Shown here: piece after piece, positions 40,309 to 52,505 of the stretch | Position numbering within the stretch: the first letter of the stretch is position 1 | Layout: each line of letters starts with the position of its first letter | Source: an uncultured Litoreibacter sp. | GTDB lineage: Bacteria > Pseudomonadota > Alphaproteobacteria > Rhodobacterales > Rhodobacteraceae | Length of the DNA: 64,000 nucleotides | Direction of reading: 5' to 3' | Assembly (NCBI RefSeq): GCF_947501785.1 | Contig: NZ_CANMXB010000001.1 | Location: forward strand, 2,732,501 to 2,796,500 | Position numbers and translations under genes: made by a program | The notes under the pieces: generated by a model | What the model was told of the DNA's origin: nothing | Databases searched by the model: none | The model's input: only the letters and a program-made list of their open reading frames with translations

Positions 40309-41214
40309 CTACCAGGTCTCGGGGCCCTTTTCCTTGAACGCCTCGACAAGGAAGTCGATGAAGGTCCGCACTTTCGGCTGCGTGTAGCGGCCCGGCGGGT
40401 AAACGGCGTAGATGCCCTGGTCTTCGGTTGGCAGGCCCGGCATGGCCTCTTCGACCAGACCGTCGGCCAATGCGTCGGCGTAAAGGAAGCTCGGCAAGTA
40501 CGCGATGCCCAGGCCGGACACGCAGGCGTTCAGCAGGGATTGCCCGTCATTGACGGTCAGCCAACCTTGGGTCCGCACCTGACGTTTCTCGCCAGACGGG
40601 GCGGTCAACTTCCAGACGTTGCCGGCAGATTGGTTGGAATAATGCAGCAGCTTGTGCTCGTTCAGATCGTCGATCTTCTCCGGGCGGCCGTATTGTTCAA
40701 AATAGCTTGGTGCCGCGATCAGGCGTTTGGTCGTCTGCGTCAGCTTGCGTGCACGCAGGGAGCTATCTTCCATCTCGCCAATGCGGATGGCCAGGTCAAA
40801 CCCCTCGGAAATCAGTTCCACGTAGCGGTTGTTCAAAACCATATTCACTGTGATATCAGGGAAGTCCGCAAGGAAGTCACCCAGAATGGGCGACATGTGG
40901 TTCACCCCGAAATCAGTGGCGACCGAAATGCGCAGCAGGCCAGATGGCGCGCTTTGCATCGACGACACCAGCGCATCAGCCTCGCCTGCATCATTCAACA
41001 CGCGGCGGGCGCGGTCATAATAGGCAAGCCCAATTTCCGTAGGTGAAACACGGCGGGTCGTCCTGTTCAGAAGGCGCGCGCCCAGGCGGCTTTCCAGGGA
41101 CGACACGTGCTTTGAGACGGCGGATTTGGAAATCCCCATCTTGCGCGCCGCGTCGGTAAATCCACCCTGGTCCACAACCGTGGCGAAGGCTTCCATTTCT
41201 GTCAGACGATCCAT
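40309..41214 (-). CDS. LysR-family transcriptional regulator
   Basis: 301 residues, normal LysR length. The winged-helix is at residues 1-60 (MDRLTEMEAFATVVDQGGFTDAARKMGISKSAVSKHVSSLE) and the effector-binding domain follows. LysR proteins usually control the neighbouring or divergent gene; here the upstream FadH-like gene is on the same strand, so the target is not clear. It reads leftward, toward the OmpA-family gene. Confidence 0.93.
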   Translation of the reverse strand: MDRLTEMEAFATVVDQGGFTDAARKMGISKSAVSKHVSSLESRLGARLLNRTTRRVSPTEIGLAYYDRARRVLNDAGEADALVSSMQSAPSGLLRISVATDFGVNHMSPILGDFLADFPDITVNMVLNNRYVELISEGFDLAIRIGEMEDSSLRARKLTQTTKRLIAAPSYFEQYGRPEKIDDLNEHKLLHYSNQSAGNVWKLTAPSGEKRQVRTQGWLTVNDGQSLLNACVSGLGIAYLPSFLYADALADGLVEEAMPGLPTEDQGIYAVYPPGRYTQPKVRTFIDFLVEAFKEKGPETW

Positions 41215-41366
41215 TCAGGACACCTCAATAACTCTTGACGTTTGCAGGAGTGTATTGCGGCCAAATGGGGCAGAACCGTGAACTACATGCGACGATTCAG
41301 GGGTTTCAATGCGGATTGGTTATGGCATGGAAACGACGAAACAAGCGTTTCCCTGTGTCGATAGCG

Positions 41367-41401
41367 GCCCTGCGGGGCGGAGTATTTTTGCCAAAACGAA
41401 G
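41367..41401 (-). repeat. intergenic repeat copy A after fadH
   Basis: Read leftward it begins 5 bases after the FadH stop codon. The first 22 bases (41401-41380) match 52380-52401 exactly, core TTGGCAAAAATACTC. A GC-rich hairpin (GCCC-TGCG-GGGC, 41367-41378) follows. Confidence 0.75.
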
Positions 41402-41405
41402 CAGG

Positions 41406-43484
<2,079 letters not shown>

Positions 43485-43497
43485 CTAAACGCGGCGT

Positions 43498-43549
43498 CAT
43501 CTTTCCATGTTCAAAATATCCCGGGGAGCGCGAGGGGCTGGCCCCTCGC
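43498..43549 (+). repeat. intergenic repeat copy D upstream of fadH
   Basis: A diverged member: CAAAATATCCCGGGG, then a 9-bp palindrome GCGAGGGGC/GCCCCTCGC (43530-43549, 2-base loop). It lies on the opposite strand to both flanking genes, unlike the other copies. Confidence 0.4.
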
Positions 43550-43581
43550 CGTAGCGATTGCCGCAAGGCAAGCGCAAACCC

Positions 43582-43956
43582 TCAAGACGTTTCCACGCAA
43601 TGCCGCCGGAAGGCTTTCTTCAGCATGTCCAGCTCGGCGCGCAGAAGGTCAATCTCGCCGCGCAGGTCGTCGTCCAGCGGCTCGCCCGCGATGACGGTGA
43701 AGCTGTCCAAGGTGGTGTTGGACGCCTGGTCCACCAGCAGGAAGGTTTGTATCCCGTCGGTCAGAATGTCGGGGGGCAGGGACAGCACCACATTCCAGGT
43801 GGCGGCCGCGTCTGGGTCGGGGGTCAGCACCAGCTCCCCCACGGGCTGCTCGTTGAGGAACGCGCCGAGCTCCGGGTCGTGGCCGGCAGGGGCGGTCAGA
43901 ACCCCCTCGTAGTGGCCCGCGTGAATGCGCGTCTTGGTAAGCGTCAGGTCGGCCAT
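43582..43956 (-). CDS. conserved-looking protein of unknown function with a C-terminal coiled coil
   Basis: 124 residues. The front two thirds are a beta-rich, charged domain (TRIHAGHYEGVL, ELVLTPDPDAAATWNVVLSL). The last 30 residues form a heptad-like helix ending ELDMLKKAFRRHCVET. No known family is recognised. ATG at 43956 (MADLTLTK) is preferred to an ATG two codons upstream. It follows the next gene (43968) with an 11-base gap, so the two are probably co-transcribed. Confidence 0.6.
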   Translation of the reverse strand: MADLTLTKTRIHAGHYEGVLTAPAGHDPELGAFLNEQPVGELVLTPDPDAAATWNVVLSLPPDILTDGIQTFLLVDQASNTTLDSFTVIAGEPLDDDLRGEIDLLRAELDMLKKAFRRHCVETS

Positions 43957-43967
43957 GGTCAAACTCC

Positions 43968-44741
43968 TCAGAAATCCGCACGCGGTCGGCGCGAGAAGGT
44001 GACGTCGCGCAGGTTGATCTCGTTCATCTCCGGTCCCTCAAAGATCAGGTCCATCCAGATGCGCTCCAGCCGCTTTTCGCTGATCTTTGTATGGGCAAGG
44101 TCAAACTCGACAATCATCTCGCGGCCGTCCAGCGGCAGCTCGCGGACCACCTGCTCCACGTTGGGGCCGTATTTGATGTTCAGCCGGGCGAAAATCTCCA
44201 GGCTTTTCTCGATTTCAACTTCGGTTTCCACTCGCAGGATGTGGTTGCGCTGCAGCCCGTCCACGGCGCTGTCGGGCAGATCCAGCACAAGGCTCAGGAA
44301 GGAGCCGTCAAATTTGAAAACGTCCATGCGCAGGCCAAAGGGCGCAAGGTCGCCGTCGCGGGTGTTGCGGACCTGCCGTACAGTCAGCTCCGAGATGGAG
44401 CAGTCGTGGTACAGCGTGGCCGAATTTCCGATGCGGGTGCGGCTTTCAACGGCGGCAAGCCCCACTGGCGAGATCGGGCCGCGCCACAGCTCGGGCCGGT
44501 ACGCCCAGTCGGATTGCGCGGGCTTTGGGATGGCGTTGGACCCAACGCGGGGCAGGGTCAGGCGGCCGTCGGCAATGTGGGTGACAAGGTCGACGCGGCG
44601 GCGCATTTGACGGGCCTGGCTGCGCATCTGGCGCAGCAGCGACAGGTCCAGCTTTTCGGCGTCGCGCGCAGCTGCGTCCCAGCGCGCAAGGCTGCGGGTA
44701 TGCAACCTGCGTCTGATAAACTCTCTGACCCGGTCCAACAT
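43968..44741 (-). CDS. uncharacterised protein, possibly DUF6478-like
   Basis: 257 residues, without signal peptide or membrane span. The N-terminus is a basic helix (VREFIRRRLHTRSLARWDAAARDAEKL), and the rest is a beta-rich segment ending FSRRPRADF. I recall a similar uncharacterised Rhodobacterales family, but the domain name is uncertain. It lies in a unit with the coiled-coil gene. Start ATG at 44741. Function unknown. Confidence 0.6.
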   Translation of the reverse strand: MLDRVREFIRRRLHTRSLARWDAAARDAEKLDLSLLRQMRSQARQMRRRVDLVTHIADGRLTLPRVGSNAIPKPAQSDWAYRPELWRGPISPVGLAAVESRTRIGNSATLYHDCSISELTVRQVRNTRDGDLAPFGLRMDVFKFDGSFLSLVLDLPDSAVDGLQRNHILRVETEVEIEKSLEIFARLNIKYGPNVEQVVRELPLDGREMIVEFDLAHTKISEKRLERIWMDLIFEGPEMNEINLRDVTFSRRPRADF

Positions 44742-44833
44742 GTCGCGCGCAACACCCTAAAATTCCACCAAGAAGCGGTAGCACTGTTTCTATATTGCAA
44801 ACAATGGTTTCAAGGAAATAAACGGCGCGCTGG

Positions 44834-45547
44834 TCAGCCGCCTGTGGGTTTTGCGCCAGCATCCGCGGTGATTGTTTTGATGGGCTTGCGGTTGCGACCG
44901 ACGAAGCCGCGCAACGTGTCCAGCCCCTCGGCGCTGGTGATGGGCGCGTTGGTGAACCCTATCACGGAAATCGCAAGGACCGAGCTGCCGGCGTCGAAAT
45001 AGGCCCGCCAGTAGCTGTCCTCCGCGCCGTCAAAGCTGGTGGGGCTGGTGTCTTTGACCCGCAAGAACAACGTGCCGCGCTCGGTGAAGCCGTCCAGCAC
45101 GGTGACGGTCTCGGCCTTGCGGGTGCGGCTCAATGCGGCGCGGCCGTCAGCGGTGCGGAAAAACGCGTTCAGCTTGGCCACTTGCGGGGCGACGGCGCCG
45201 TCGCCGGTCAACCCGCTGCTGGTCACGGTGGCGGTGGTGATGGCGCGCACATAGGGCTGCGGCTCCTCGGGGTTGCCGGTGATGGCGGCGCAGTTGCCAA
45301 AGACCACAAAGGCCTGCGCCTGGGTGGCGCGGGTCGATTGCGGGTCCACGCAAAACCCGTCGGGGGCGGTCAGGCGCACCTTGTTGCGGGTGACCGTGGC
45401 CTCGCGCTGCCCAACGGCTTTGGACACAGCGGGTTTGCCATCTGCAGCCCCACTGCCGCCGGCGAGGCCCGCCAGTTCTCCTTCGCAGGCGGCAAGCGCC
45501 AGGCTTGCTGCCAGTCCGAGGCAACTCTTTAACCAAACACCTGCCAT
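44834..45547 (-). CDS. predicted lipoprotein
   Basis: 237 residues. The signal peptide ends in a lipobox (LALAAC, Cys at about 20), so it is expected to be lipid-anchored. The mature part has two Cys (FCVDPQST and FGNCAAI) and VRLTAPDGFCVD, typical of envelope proteins, but no named domain. It begins 3 bases after the ilvD stop in the same direction, which is probably transcription after ilvD rather than a functional link. Confidence 0.75.
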   Translation of the reverse strand: MAGVWLKSCLGLAASLALAACEGELAGLAGGSGAADGKPAVSKAVGQREATVTRNKVRLTAPDGFCVDPQSTRATQAQAFVVFGNCAAITGNPEEPQPYVRAITTATVTSSGLTGDGAVAPQVAKLNAFFRTADGRAALSRTRKAETVTVLDGFTERGTLFLRVKDTSPTSFDGAEDSYWRAYFDAGSSVLAISVIGFTNAPITSAEGLDTLRGFVGRNRKPIKTITADAGAKPTGG

Positions 45548-45550
45548 CGT

Positions 45551-47284
45551 TCAGAGATCCATATAGACGTGTTTCTCTTTCGCGCCGCCGGGGTGGGTGC
45601 ACGCGCCGAACTTCGCGCGGCCCACAAGCTGCGCATATTTCCACAGCGCGCCAGAGGCGTAGATCGTCTCCCGCGCGCCTTTCCAGTTGGCCTTCCGCTC
45701 TGCCATCACGTCATCGCTGACATCGATGGAGATCGACCCTTCGCGCGCGTTCAGGGTGATCACGTCGCCATTCTCAACCATCGCAATCGGCCCGCCATGC
45801 GCGGCCTCGGGGCCGACATGGCCCACGCAGAACCCGCGCGTCGCGCCAGAGAACCGCCCGTCGGTGATCAGCGCCACCTTCTTGCCCATGCCTTGGCCTG
45901 ACAGCGCTGCCGTGGTCGCCAGCATCTCGCGCATGCCCGGCCCGCCTGCGGGGCCTTCGTTGCGGATCACGATCACTTCGCCTTCCTCATAGGCGCGGTC
46001 CTGCACCGCCTGGAACGCATCTTCTTCGCATTCAAACACACGGGCCGGGCCGGTGAAGGTCAGCTGTTCTTCGGTCATGCCCGCAATTTTCACGATCGCG
46101 CCGTCCGGGGCCAGGTTACCTTCCAGGCCAACCACGCCGCCGGTCTCGGAAATCGGCGTTTCAATCGGGTACACCACGCGGCCATCGGCCTTGGAGGACA
46201 CTTTCTCGATCTCCTCGCCGATGGAATAGCCAGACGCGGTCATGCAGTCGTCATGGATCAGTCCCGCCTTGCGCAGCTCTTTCAGCACAACCGGCACGCC
46301 GCCCGCCTCATAGAGGTCCTTGGCCACAAATTGCCCGCCCGGTTTCAAGTCGACGAAATACGGCGTGTCGCGGAAAATCTCGCAGACATCTTTCAGCGTG
46401 AATTCGATCCCCGCCTCATGCGCCATGGCAGGCAGGTGCAAACCGGCATTGGTCGACCCGCCGGTGCAGGCCACAATGCGCGCCGCGTTCTCAAACGCTT
46501 CGCGGGTGCAGATGTCGCGCGCGCGGATGTTCTTGTCGATCAGGTTCATGACAGCCTTGCCTGACGCCACGCCGTATTCGCCGCGCGACTCGTAAGGCGC
46601 AGGCATGCCGGACGAGTTGAACAGCGCCAGACCAATCGCCTCAGACACGCAAGCCATCGTGTTGGCGGTAAACTGCCCGCCACACGCACCTGCAGATGGG
46701 CAGGCCACCCGTTCCAGCACCGCCAATTCGCCTTCCGACATGTCGCCCGCCTGATAACGCCCCACGGCTTCAAACATGTCCTGAACGGTGATGTCCTTGC
46801 CCTCGTGCTGGCCCGGCAGGATCGACCCGCCATACATGAACACCGACGGGGTGTTCAGCCGGATCATCGCCATCATCATCCCCGGCAGCGACTTGTCGCA
46901 GCCCGCAAGGCCCACAATCGCGTCGTAGCAATGCCCGCGCATGGTCAGCTCGACCGTGTCGGCAATCGCTTCGCGCGACGCCAGAGAGGACCGCATACCC
47001 TCATGCCCCATCGCAATCCCGTCGGTGACGGTGATCGTGGTAAATTCACGCGGCGAGCCTTGGGCTTCCTTCACCCCGCGTTTGACCGATTGCGCCTGCC
47101 AGTTCAGCGCGATGTTGCACGGCGCGGCCTCGTTCCAGCAGGTGGCGACGCCCACAAACGGCTGGTCAATCTCTTCCTGCGTCATCTCCATCGCGTAGAA
47201 ATACGACCGGTGCGGCGCACGCGCCGGACCTTCGGTGACGTGGCGGCTGGGCAGATTGGTCTTGTCGGTCTTGTTCGCGGTCAT
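45551..47284 (-). CDS. ilvD: dihydroxy-acid dehydratase
   Basis: 577 residues. IlvD dehydrates dihydroxy acids in branched-chain amino acid synthesis using an iron-sulfur cluster. Diagnostic motifs are [26 protein letters not shown] and [16 protein letters not shown], giving the three cluster Cys. GGGAGG lies just before the ATG at 47284; upstream in-frame ATGs are not needed. A C-terminal [18 protein letters not shown] tail is longer than in some relatives. Divergent from the TPR gene. Confidence 0.96.
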   Translation of the reverse strand: MTANKTDKTNLPSRHVTEGPARAPHRSYFYAMEMTQEEIDQPFVGVATCWNEAAPCNIALNWQAQSVKRGVKEAQGSPREFTTITVTDGIAMGHEGMRSSLASREAIADTVELTMRGHCYDAIVGLAGCDKSLPGMMMAMIRLNTPSVFMYGGSILPGQHEGKDITVQDMFEAVGRYQAGDMSEGELAVLERVACPSAGACGGQFTANTMACVSEAIGLALFNSSGMPAPYESRGEYGVASGKAVMNLIDKNIRARDICTREAFENAARIVACTGGSTNAGLHLPAMAHEAGIEFTLKDVCEIFRDTPYFVDLKPGGQFVAKDLYEAGGVPVVLKELRKAGLIHDDCMTASGYSIGEEIEKVSSKADGRVVYPIETPISETGGVVGLEGNLAPDGAIVKIAGMTEEQLTFTGPARVFECEEDAFQAVQDRAYEEGEVIVIRNEGPAGGPGMREMLATTAALSGQGMGKKVALITDGRFSGATRGFCVGHVGPEAAHGGPIAMVENGDVITLNAREGSISIDVSDDVMAERKANWKGARETIYASGALWKYAQLVGRAKFGACTHPGGAKEKHVYMDL

Positions 47285-47422
47285 ATTGGCCTCCCGTAAA
47301 GCGTTGCAAAGGGGAATAAAGGCCATGTCTCCAAGGCACAAGCGCCAGTTGCGTCCCGTGCTGGCAATCGGGCGCGGCATGGGACACACTCTCATCATTC
47401 AACTGGCAGAGGCGTACCTTTC

Positions 47423-48223
47423 ATGTTCAATAAACTATTTGGCAAGAAAGCCGCTGAGCAGCGCCAACCCGTTGATCCCATGGTCGAGGCGGAGCAGCAG
47501 TATCAGACCCTCAAAGCCGAACGTGGCCCCAGCGATCCTGATACGTTGCAGGCGCTCTTTGCCTATGGTCAGGCCCTTAACGGCAGGCGGCATTTCGAGC
47601 AGGCGGAACAAGCGGGCCGCGAATTGCTCACCACATTCGAGACGGAATTCGGCCCAGACCACCCCAATGTCGGCTACGGGCTGGACGTCATGGCCACGGC
47701 GCTTGCCGGTCAGGAGCGGCGCGAAGAGGCTCTAACACACCGCAAACGCAGCGTTGAGCTGCTGCAAAACCACTTCGGCCATAACCATGAAATGACCCTG
47801 CAACGGGCCCGCATTCTGGCCGTTGATCTGGTCGAGGCGGGCCAGGTCGATGAGGCGCAAAAGACGCTGGACACCTACATGCCGTCCGCCATGGAAATCC
47901 CGCCGCTTTATGCCGATTACATGGACACCAGCGCCTTCGTCGCCCAAGCCGCTAACGGCCCCGAGGCGGCAATCCCCATCCTCGAAGCGCTGATCGACTT
48001 CTTCAGGCAACATCAACAAGACAGCACCGCGCAATACGCATCAAAGCTGTTCAACCTGTCGCAAGTCTATCTGCAGGCCGACCGCAAACTGGACGCGCTC
48101 AATGCCTCAAGCGAGGCAGGGATGGTCGCGCTAGAAACCTACGGCCCCGACCACCCCGCGGCGCAAGACATCTTCAGGTTCCAAACCGATCTGCGCGAAG
48201 CCAGCGAACGCGGCGAATTCTGA
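47423..48223 (+). CDS. tetratricopeptide-repeat protein
   Basis: 266 residues. Several TPR-like helical pairs are seen (LQALFAYGQALNGRRHFEQAEQAGR, YGLDVMATALAGQERREEALTHRKR, YASKLFNLSQVYLQADRKLDALNA) spaced near 40-44 residues, as in kinesin-light-chain-type TPRs. It should bind another protein. No signal peptide is present; MFNKLFGKKAAEQ is a short amphipathic start. It is followed by the CPBP genes 64 bases later. The partner is unknown. Confidence 0.82.
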   Translation: MFNKLFGKKAAEQRQPVDPMVEAEQQYQTLKAERGPSDPDTLQALFAYGQALNGRRHFEQAEQAGRELLTTFETEFGPDHPNVGYGLDVMATALAGQERREEALTHRKRSVELLQNHFGHNHEMTLQRARILAVDLVEAGQVDEAQKTLDTYMPSAMEIPPLYADYMDTSAFVAQAANGPEAAIPILEALIDFFRQHQQDSTAQYASKLFNLSQVYLQADRKLDALNASSEAGMVALETYGPDHPAAQDIFRFQTDLREASERGEF

Positions 48224-48287
48224 CCGAAAACTGCCACATTGCCCCCTTACCCAAAGCCCAAACCTAGCAAGAAAGCTGCACCGCCCC

Positions 48288-49178
48288 ATGCGCACGCCAC
48301 AATTCGAAGAGTTCATCGCCCCCGCGCGCCACTACCCGCAAATCTGGCGGATCATCGTCGGCATCCTCGCCCTGTTCGGTGCCTACATCATTCCTATCAT
48401 GGTGGGCTTCGTGCTGGTGGGTATCTTCCTGCCTGCCGCCGCGTTCAACTTGCAGCTGGCGCTGTCGGAACCCGTTACCCCGGCGGCCATGTTCATTCTG
48501 CTGGGGACGTTCCTGTTCATGGGTCTTGGCGCGGTTGCGGCTGCCGCCGTCCACCGCCGTGGCCTTGCGTCCCTTATCGGTCCGTTCCGCCCCGCGTGTC
48601 GCAACTTTACCCGCTCGGTTGGTCTGTGTTTGCTGATCTTTCTGATCTCCGGCGCGGCGGTGTCGCTGATTTTCCCCGACGCGCCGTTGCCCAACATGCC
48701 ACTCACCACATGGCTGTCCTACCTGCCCCTCGCACTGCCGCTCTTGCTGATCCAAACCGGGGCGGAGGAGCTGGTTTTTCGCGGCTACCTCATGCAGCAG
48801 CTCGCCGCGCGGTTCAAAAGTCCCATTGTCTGGATGGGTATCCCGACGGTGCTCTTTGGCCTCGCCCATACCGACCCGACCATCGATCCCAAGCTGACGG
48901 TGCTGATCATCTGCGCCACCGGCCTTTTCGGTCTCGCTGCCGCCGATCTGACGCGGGTGACCGGCAACCTCGGCGCCGCCATCGGGTTCCACTTCACCAA
49001 CAACTTCTTCGCGCTGTTTCTCGTCTCCATCGCGGGGGAGATGTCGGGCCTGTCGCTCTACCTCGCGCCATTCACGATGGACGATGTCGACACGCTGATG
49101 CCGCTGATGGCGGTCGATATGGTGGTGGTGGTCATCACATGGATGCTGCTGCGCCGCTGGCTCAGACCGGCAGGGTAA
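48288..49178 (+). CDS. CPBP-family membrane protease-like protein, first copy
   Basis: 296 residues with several membrane spans. The CPBP (Abi/CAAX-protease-like) motifs are GAEELVFRGYL at about 158-168 (EExxxR with Glu160, Glu161, Arg165), GLAH (His194), and [16 protein letters not shown] (HxxxN). Family members are metal-dependent intramembrane proteases; some protect against bacteriocins. The second copy follows after 6 bases. No processed target is evident. Confidence 0.88.
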   Translation: MRTPQFEEFIAPARHYPQIWRIIVGILALFGAYIIPIMVGFVLVGIFLPAAAFNLQLALSEPVTPAAMFILLGTFLFMGLGAVAAAAVHRRGLASLIGPFRPACRNFTRSVGLCLLIFLISGAAVSLIFPDAPLPNMPLTTWLSYLPLALPLLLIQTGAEELVFRGYLMQQLAARFKSPIVWMGIPTVLFGLAHTDPTIDPKLTVLIICATGLFGLAAADLTRVTGNLGAAIGFHFTNNFFALFLVSIAGEMSGLSLYLAPFTMDDVDTLMPLMAVDMVVVVITWMLLRRWLRPAG

Positions 49179-49184
49179 CGTCGC

Positions 49185-50105
49185 ATGTGGCGCACGCCCG
49201 AGTTTGTGGAATTCATCGCCCCCGCGCGTGCCTTGCCTGCGTTCTGGCGTATTGCGGCGGCGCTGGTTACCGGCTTTCTGTTCCAGATCTTCGCCGCTGT
49301 CTTTGTCATCGGTATCATCGGTGTGCTGGTGGAGGGCGGTTCAACTGCAGGCGCGGAGCCTAACGGGATCAGCGACTATTTCGACATGATGTCGCGGGGC
49401 GACACGCCCTTTGCAGTGGCGCTGGTGCTGGGCAGCTTTTTCGCCAGCATCGGCGCCGTGGTCATCATGGCGGCGTGGCACAATCGCAGGGTCGAGACGC
49501 TGTTCGGCCCGCGCCGCAACTTCGGGCTCTATTTTGCAAAAGGGGCGCTGGTGGTTGTCGGCCTCTACGCGATCTTCGCCCTTTGTGGGCTGATCTCAAA
49601 CGCTCCGCCCTATGTGCCCAACCTGCCCTTTGCGACGTGGTTGCCGCATATGCTGTGGGCGCTTCCCCTTTTGATGGTTCAGGTCGGCTCCGAGGAGCTG
49701 ATGTTTCGCGGCTACCTGCAGCAGCAACTCGCGGTGCGCTTTTCCCATCCCTTCGTCTGGATGGTGCTGCCCTCGGTGCTGTTTGGGTTGCTCCACTATG
49801 ACGCGACTTATGCGTCGCCGGCGGTGACGTGGGGCTATGTGTTTTGGGCTGGGGTCTTCGGGCTGCTTGCCGCCGATCTCACGCGGGTCACGGGCAATCT
49901 GGGCGCGGCCATCGGCTTCCACTTCGCCAACAACTTCTTCGCAATCATGGTCTACGGTGTGCCGGATGATCTGGGTGGGGTGGCACTGTACCATTATCCG
50001 TTCGGCAAGGCGGATATCGGGTTCAGCCTGGTCTGGACGCTGCGCGACATGTTGTATCTGTTTGTGTCCTGGGCCGCGCTGCGCCTGTGGCTCAGACCAT
50101 CGTGA
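49185..50105 (+). CDS. CPBP-family membrane protease-like protein, second copy
   Basis: 306 residues, a paralogue of the first copy in the same order: [11 protein letters not shown] (EExxxR), FGLLHY (His) and [15 protein letters not shown] (HxxxN). Both genes share the start block ([20 protein letters not shown] vs RTPQFEEFIAPARHYPQIWR), which shows a local duplication. It is followed by accD at a 55-base gap. Two tandem copies suggest paralogous substrates or redundancy. Confidence 0.88.
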   Translation: MWRTPEFVEFIAPARALPAFWRIAAALVTGFLFQIFAAVFVIGIIGVLVEGGSTAGAEPNGISDYFDMMSRGDTPFAVALVLGSFFASIGAVVIMAAWHNRRVETLFGPRRNFGLYFAKGALVVVGLYAIFALCGLISNAPPYVPNLPFATWLPHMLWALPLLMVQVGSEELMFRGYLQQQLAVRFSHPFVWMVLPSVLFGLLHYDATYASPAVTWGYVFWAGVFGLLAADLTRVTGNLGAAIGFHFANNFFAIMVYGVPDDLGGVALYHYPFGKADIGFSLVWTLRDMLYLFVSWAALRLWLRPS

Positions 50106-50160
50106 TTGCATTTCGGATGAGCGCCGCTTATCTCAAGAACAACATGGAAATGAGGCCGCA

Positions 50161-51108
50161 ATGAACTGGATCTCCAACTACGTCCGCCCGACGATCAACT
50201 CGATCTTTTCCCGCCGCGAGGTGCCGGAGAACCTGTGGACCAAGTGCCCGGAATGCGGAACCATGCTGTTCCACCGTGAACTCAGCGACAACCTGAACGT
50301 CTGCTCCAACTGTGACCATCACATGGTCATCACCCCGCGCGAACGCTTCAACGGGCTGTTCGACGGCGGCATCTTTACTGAGATAAAGGTGCCCGAACCG
50401 ACCGCCGACCCGCTGCATTTCAAGGATCAGAAGAAATACCCCGACCGCATCAAGGACGCCCGCAAGAAGACTGGCGAGCAAGAGGCGATGCTGGTGGCCG
50501 AGGGCGAGATTGACCGCACCCCCATTGTCGCCATTGCGCAGGATTTCTCCTTCATGGGCGGGTCCATGTCGATGTTCGTAGGCAACGCCATCATCGCCGC
50601 CGCCGAACGCGCGATCATGCTCAAACGCCCGCTCATCCTGTTCTCGGCCGCAGGCGGCGCGCGCATGCAGGAAGGCATTCTCGGCCTGATGCAAATGCCG
50701 CGATCCACCATCGCGGTCGACATGCTGAAAGAGGCGGGGCTGCCCTACATCGTGGTCCTCACCCACCCCACAACCGGCGGCGTCACCGCGTCCTACGCGA
50801 TGCTGGGCGACGTGCATATCGCCGAACCCAACGCGCTGATCTGCTTTGCGGGCCCGCGCGTCATCGAACAAACGATCCGCGAAAAGCTGCCCGAAGGCTT
50901 CCAGCGCGCCGAATACCTGCTGGACCACGGGATGCTGGACCGGGTGACCCACCGCCGCGACATGAAGGAAGAGCTGGTCACCATCACCCGCATGCTTCTG
51001 GGGCTTGATCCTGCGGTAAAGGGCGATCTGCCCGCGCCGCCGCCTGATCAAATTTCCTTGCCGGACGAGACCGAGCAGGACGCAGAAACGGCGGACGCGA
51101 AAAAGTGA
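50161..51108 (+). CDS. accD: acetyl-CoA carboxylase carboxyltransferase subunit beta
   Basis: 315 residues. AccD pairs with AccA to make malonyl-CoA for fatty acids. The zinc ribbon is [16 protein letters not shown] then VCSNC, and the carboxyltransferase core has [11 protein letters not shown] and [12 protein letters not shown]. The ATG is preceded by GAGG with good spacing. It overlaps folC by 4 bases (GTGA), the well-known accD-folC order of proteobacteria. Confidence 0.97.
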   Translation: MNWISNYVRPTINSIFSRREVPENLWTKCPECGTMLFHRELSDNLNVCSNCDHHMVITPRERFNGLFDGGIFTEIKVPEPTADPLHFKDQKKYPDRIKDARKKTGEQEAMLVAEGEIDRTPIVAIAQDFSFMGGSMSMFVGNAIIAAAERAIMLKRPLILFSAAGGARMQEGILGLMQMPRSTIAVDMLKEAGLPYIVVLTHPTTGGVTASYAMLGDVHIAEPNALICFAGPRVIEQTIREKLPEGFQRAEYLLDHGMLDRVTHRRDMKEELVTITRMLLGLDPAVKGDLPAPPPDQISLPDETEQDAETADAKK

Positions 51109-52379
51109 CGACGCAGTCCAGCGATGCCATCCTGGAGCGGATGATGGCGTTGCATCCCAAGGTGATGGATCTGGTGCTGGACCGTGTCTGGCTGCTGTTG
51201 GATCGCCTCGGCAATCCCCAAAACGACCTGCCCCCGGTGATCCATATCGCGGGCACCAATGGCAAAGGCTCGACCCAAGCCATGATCCGCGCGGGGCTCG
51301 AAGGCGCGGGCAAAACCGTGCACGCCTACACCTCCCCGCATCTGGCACGGTTTCATGAACGTATCCGGCTGGCTGGGGAGTTGATCTCCGAGGAGTATCT
51401 CACCGAAATTCTCGACGAATGCTACACCGCCAACAAAGGCGAGCAGATCACCTATTTCGAGATCACCACCGTCGCCGCGCTGTTGGCCTTCAGCAGGGTC
51501 AAAGCCGACTACTGCATTCTCGAAGTGGGCCTCGGCGGCAGGCTTGACGCGACCAACGTGGTCGACAAACCAGCGCTCACGATCATCACCCCCGTCTCCT
51601 TCGATCACCCGCAATTTCTGGGCAACACCGTTGCCGAAATCGCGGGCGAAAAGGCGGGCATCCTCAAGAAGCAAATTCCGGCCATCATCACCCGCCAGCC
51701 CGACGACGCGATGGAGGTGATCGAGGCAAAGCTGGACCAACTCCACGCCCCCGCCCTGATCCAGGGCCAGCACTGGGATGCGTTCGAAGAACGCGGGCGT
51801 CTGATCTACCAGGACGATCGCGGCCTGCTCGACCTGCCGCCCCCCGCACTCATGGGCGCGCATCAGTTCCAAAACGCTGGCACCGCGATCACCGCGCTGC
51901 GCCACTTGGGCTTCGACGAAGACGCCTGCACCGCGGCCGCCACGCAAGTCACCTGGCCTGCCCGGATGCAGCGCCTCAGCTCCGGCCCGCTGCTCGACCG
52001 CGCGCCAGAGGCGGAGTTTTGGCTCGACGGTGGCCACAACGCCGCCTGCGCCGAAACGCTCGCGGAATCGCTGCAGCGCCTGCCGAGGCGCCCGACCCAT
52101 CTGATCTGCGGCTTGATGAACACCAAGGACGTCGCGGGCTACATGGCCCCCGTCGCAAAACACGCCGCCAGCCTGCACGCCGTTTCCATCCCCGGGGAGG
52201 TCAACACGCTCCCCGCCGAAGACACCGCCAGGGCCGCCACTGACGCAGGCATCGACGCGCGCGCGGCCAAGGATGCGGAAACCGCCACGGACCTGATCAT
52301 CGGCCAGGACCCGCAAGCCCGCATCCTGATCTGCGGCTCGCTCTATCTGGCAGGTCGGATTCTGCAGACCCACGCCTAG
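51105..52379 (+). CDS. folC: folylpolyglutamate synthase / dihydrofolate synthase
   Basis: 424 residues. It adds glutamate to folates. The P-loop is [10 protein letters not shown], followed by [13 protein letters not shown] and [15 protein letters not shown], which are typical of Mur-ligase-type FolC. The C-terminal glutamate-binding half ([15 protein letters not shown]) is present. GTG start overlapped by accD. The stop is followed immediately by intergenic repeat copy B. Confidence 0.95.
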   Translation: MTTQSSDAILERMMALHPKVMDLVLDRVWLLLDRLGNPQNDLPPVIHIAGTNGKGSTQAMIRAGLEGAGKTVHAYTSPHLARFHERIRLAGELISEEYLTEILDECYTANKGEQITYFEITTVAALLAFSRVKADYCILEVGLGGRLDATNVVDKPALTIITPVSFDHPQFLGNTVAEIAGEKAGILKKQIPAIITRQPDDAMEVIEAKLDQLHAPALIQGQHWDAFEERGRLIYQDDRGLLDLPPPALMGAHQFQNAGTAITALRHLGFDEDACTAAATQVTWPARMQRLSSGPLLDRAPEAEFWLDGGHNAACAETLAESLQRLPRRPTHLICGLMNTKDVAGYMAPVAKHAASLHAVSIPGEVNTLPAEDTARAATDAGIDARAAKDAETATDLIIGQDPQARILICGSLYLAGRILQTHA

Positions 52380-52401
52380 CTTCGTTTTGGCAAAAATACT
52401 C
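52380..52401 (+). repeat. intergenic repeat copy B directly after folC stop
   Basis: 22 bases identical to the rc of 41380-41401, starting at the base after the stop codon. The GC-rich hairpin seen in copy A is absent here. Confidence 0.75.
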
Positions 52402-52463
52402 TAATCTGATCTGTCATCTCACGCGTTAACTTTTCCGTGGCGCGGCACGCTGTCACGACGGGC

Positions 52464-52496
52464 TGTGTACGCGGTGTGTACAGGGTGTGTACGCGG
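52464..52496. repeat. three tandem 11-bp units (TGTGTACRSGG)
   Basis: TGTGTACGCGG (52464-52474), TGTGTACAGGG (52475-52485), TGTGTACGCGG (52486-52496). It sits just before the zapE end, in the gap between convergent folC and zapE. The unit length matches one DNA turn, so it may be a protein-binding array, but no partner is known. Confidence 0.6.
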
Positions 52497-52505
52497 GATT
52501 TGGGG

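Noticed and set aside
49837-50160. Upstream in-frame extension of accD
   Set aside because: It overlaps the second CPBP gene; the accD family start and ribosome binding site are at 50161.
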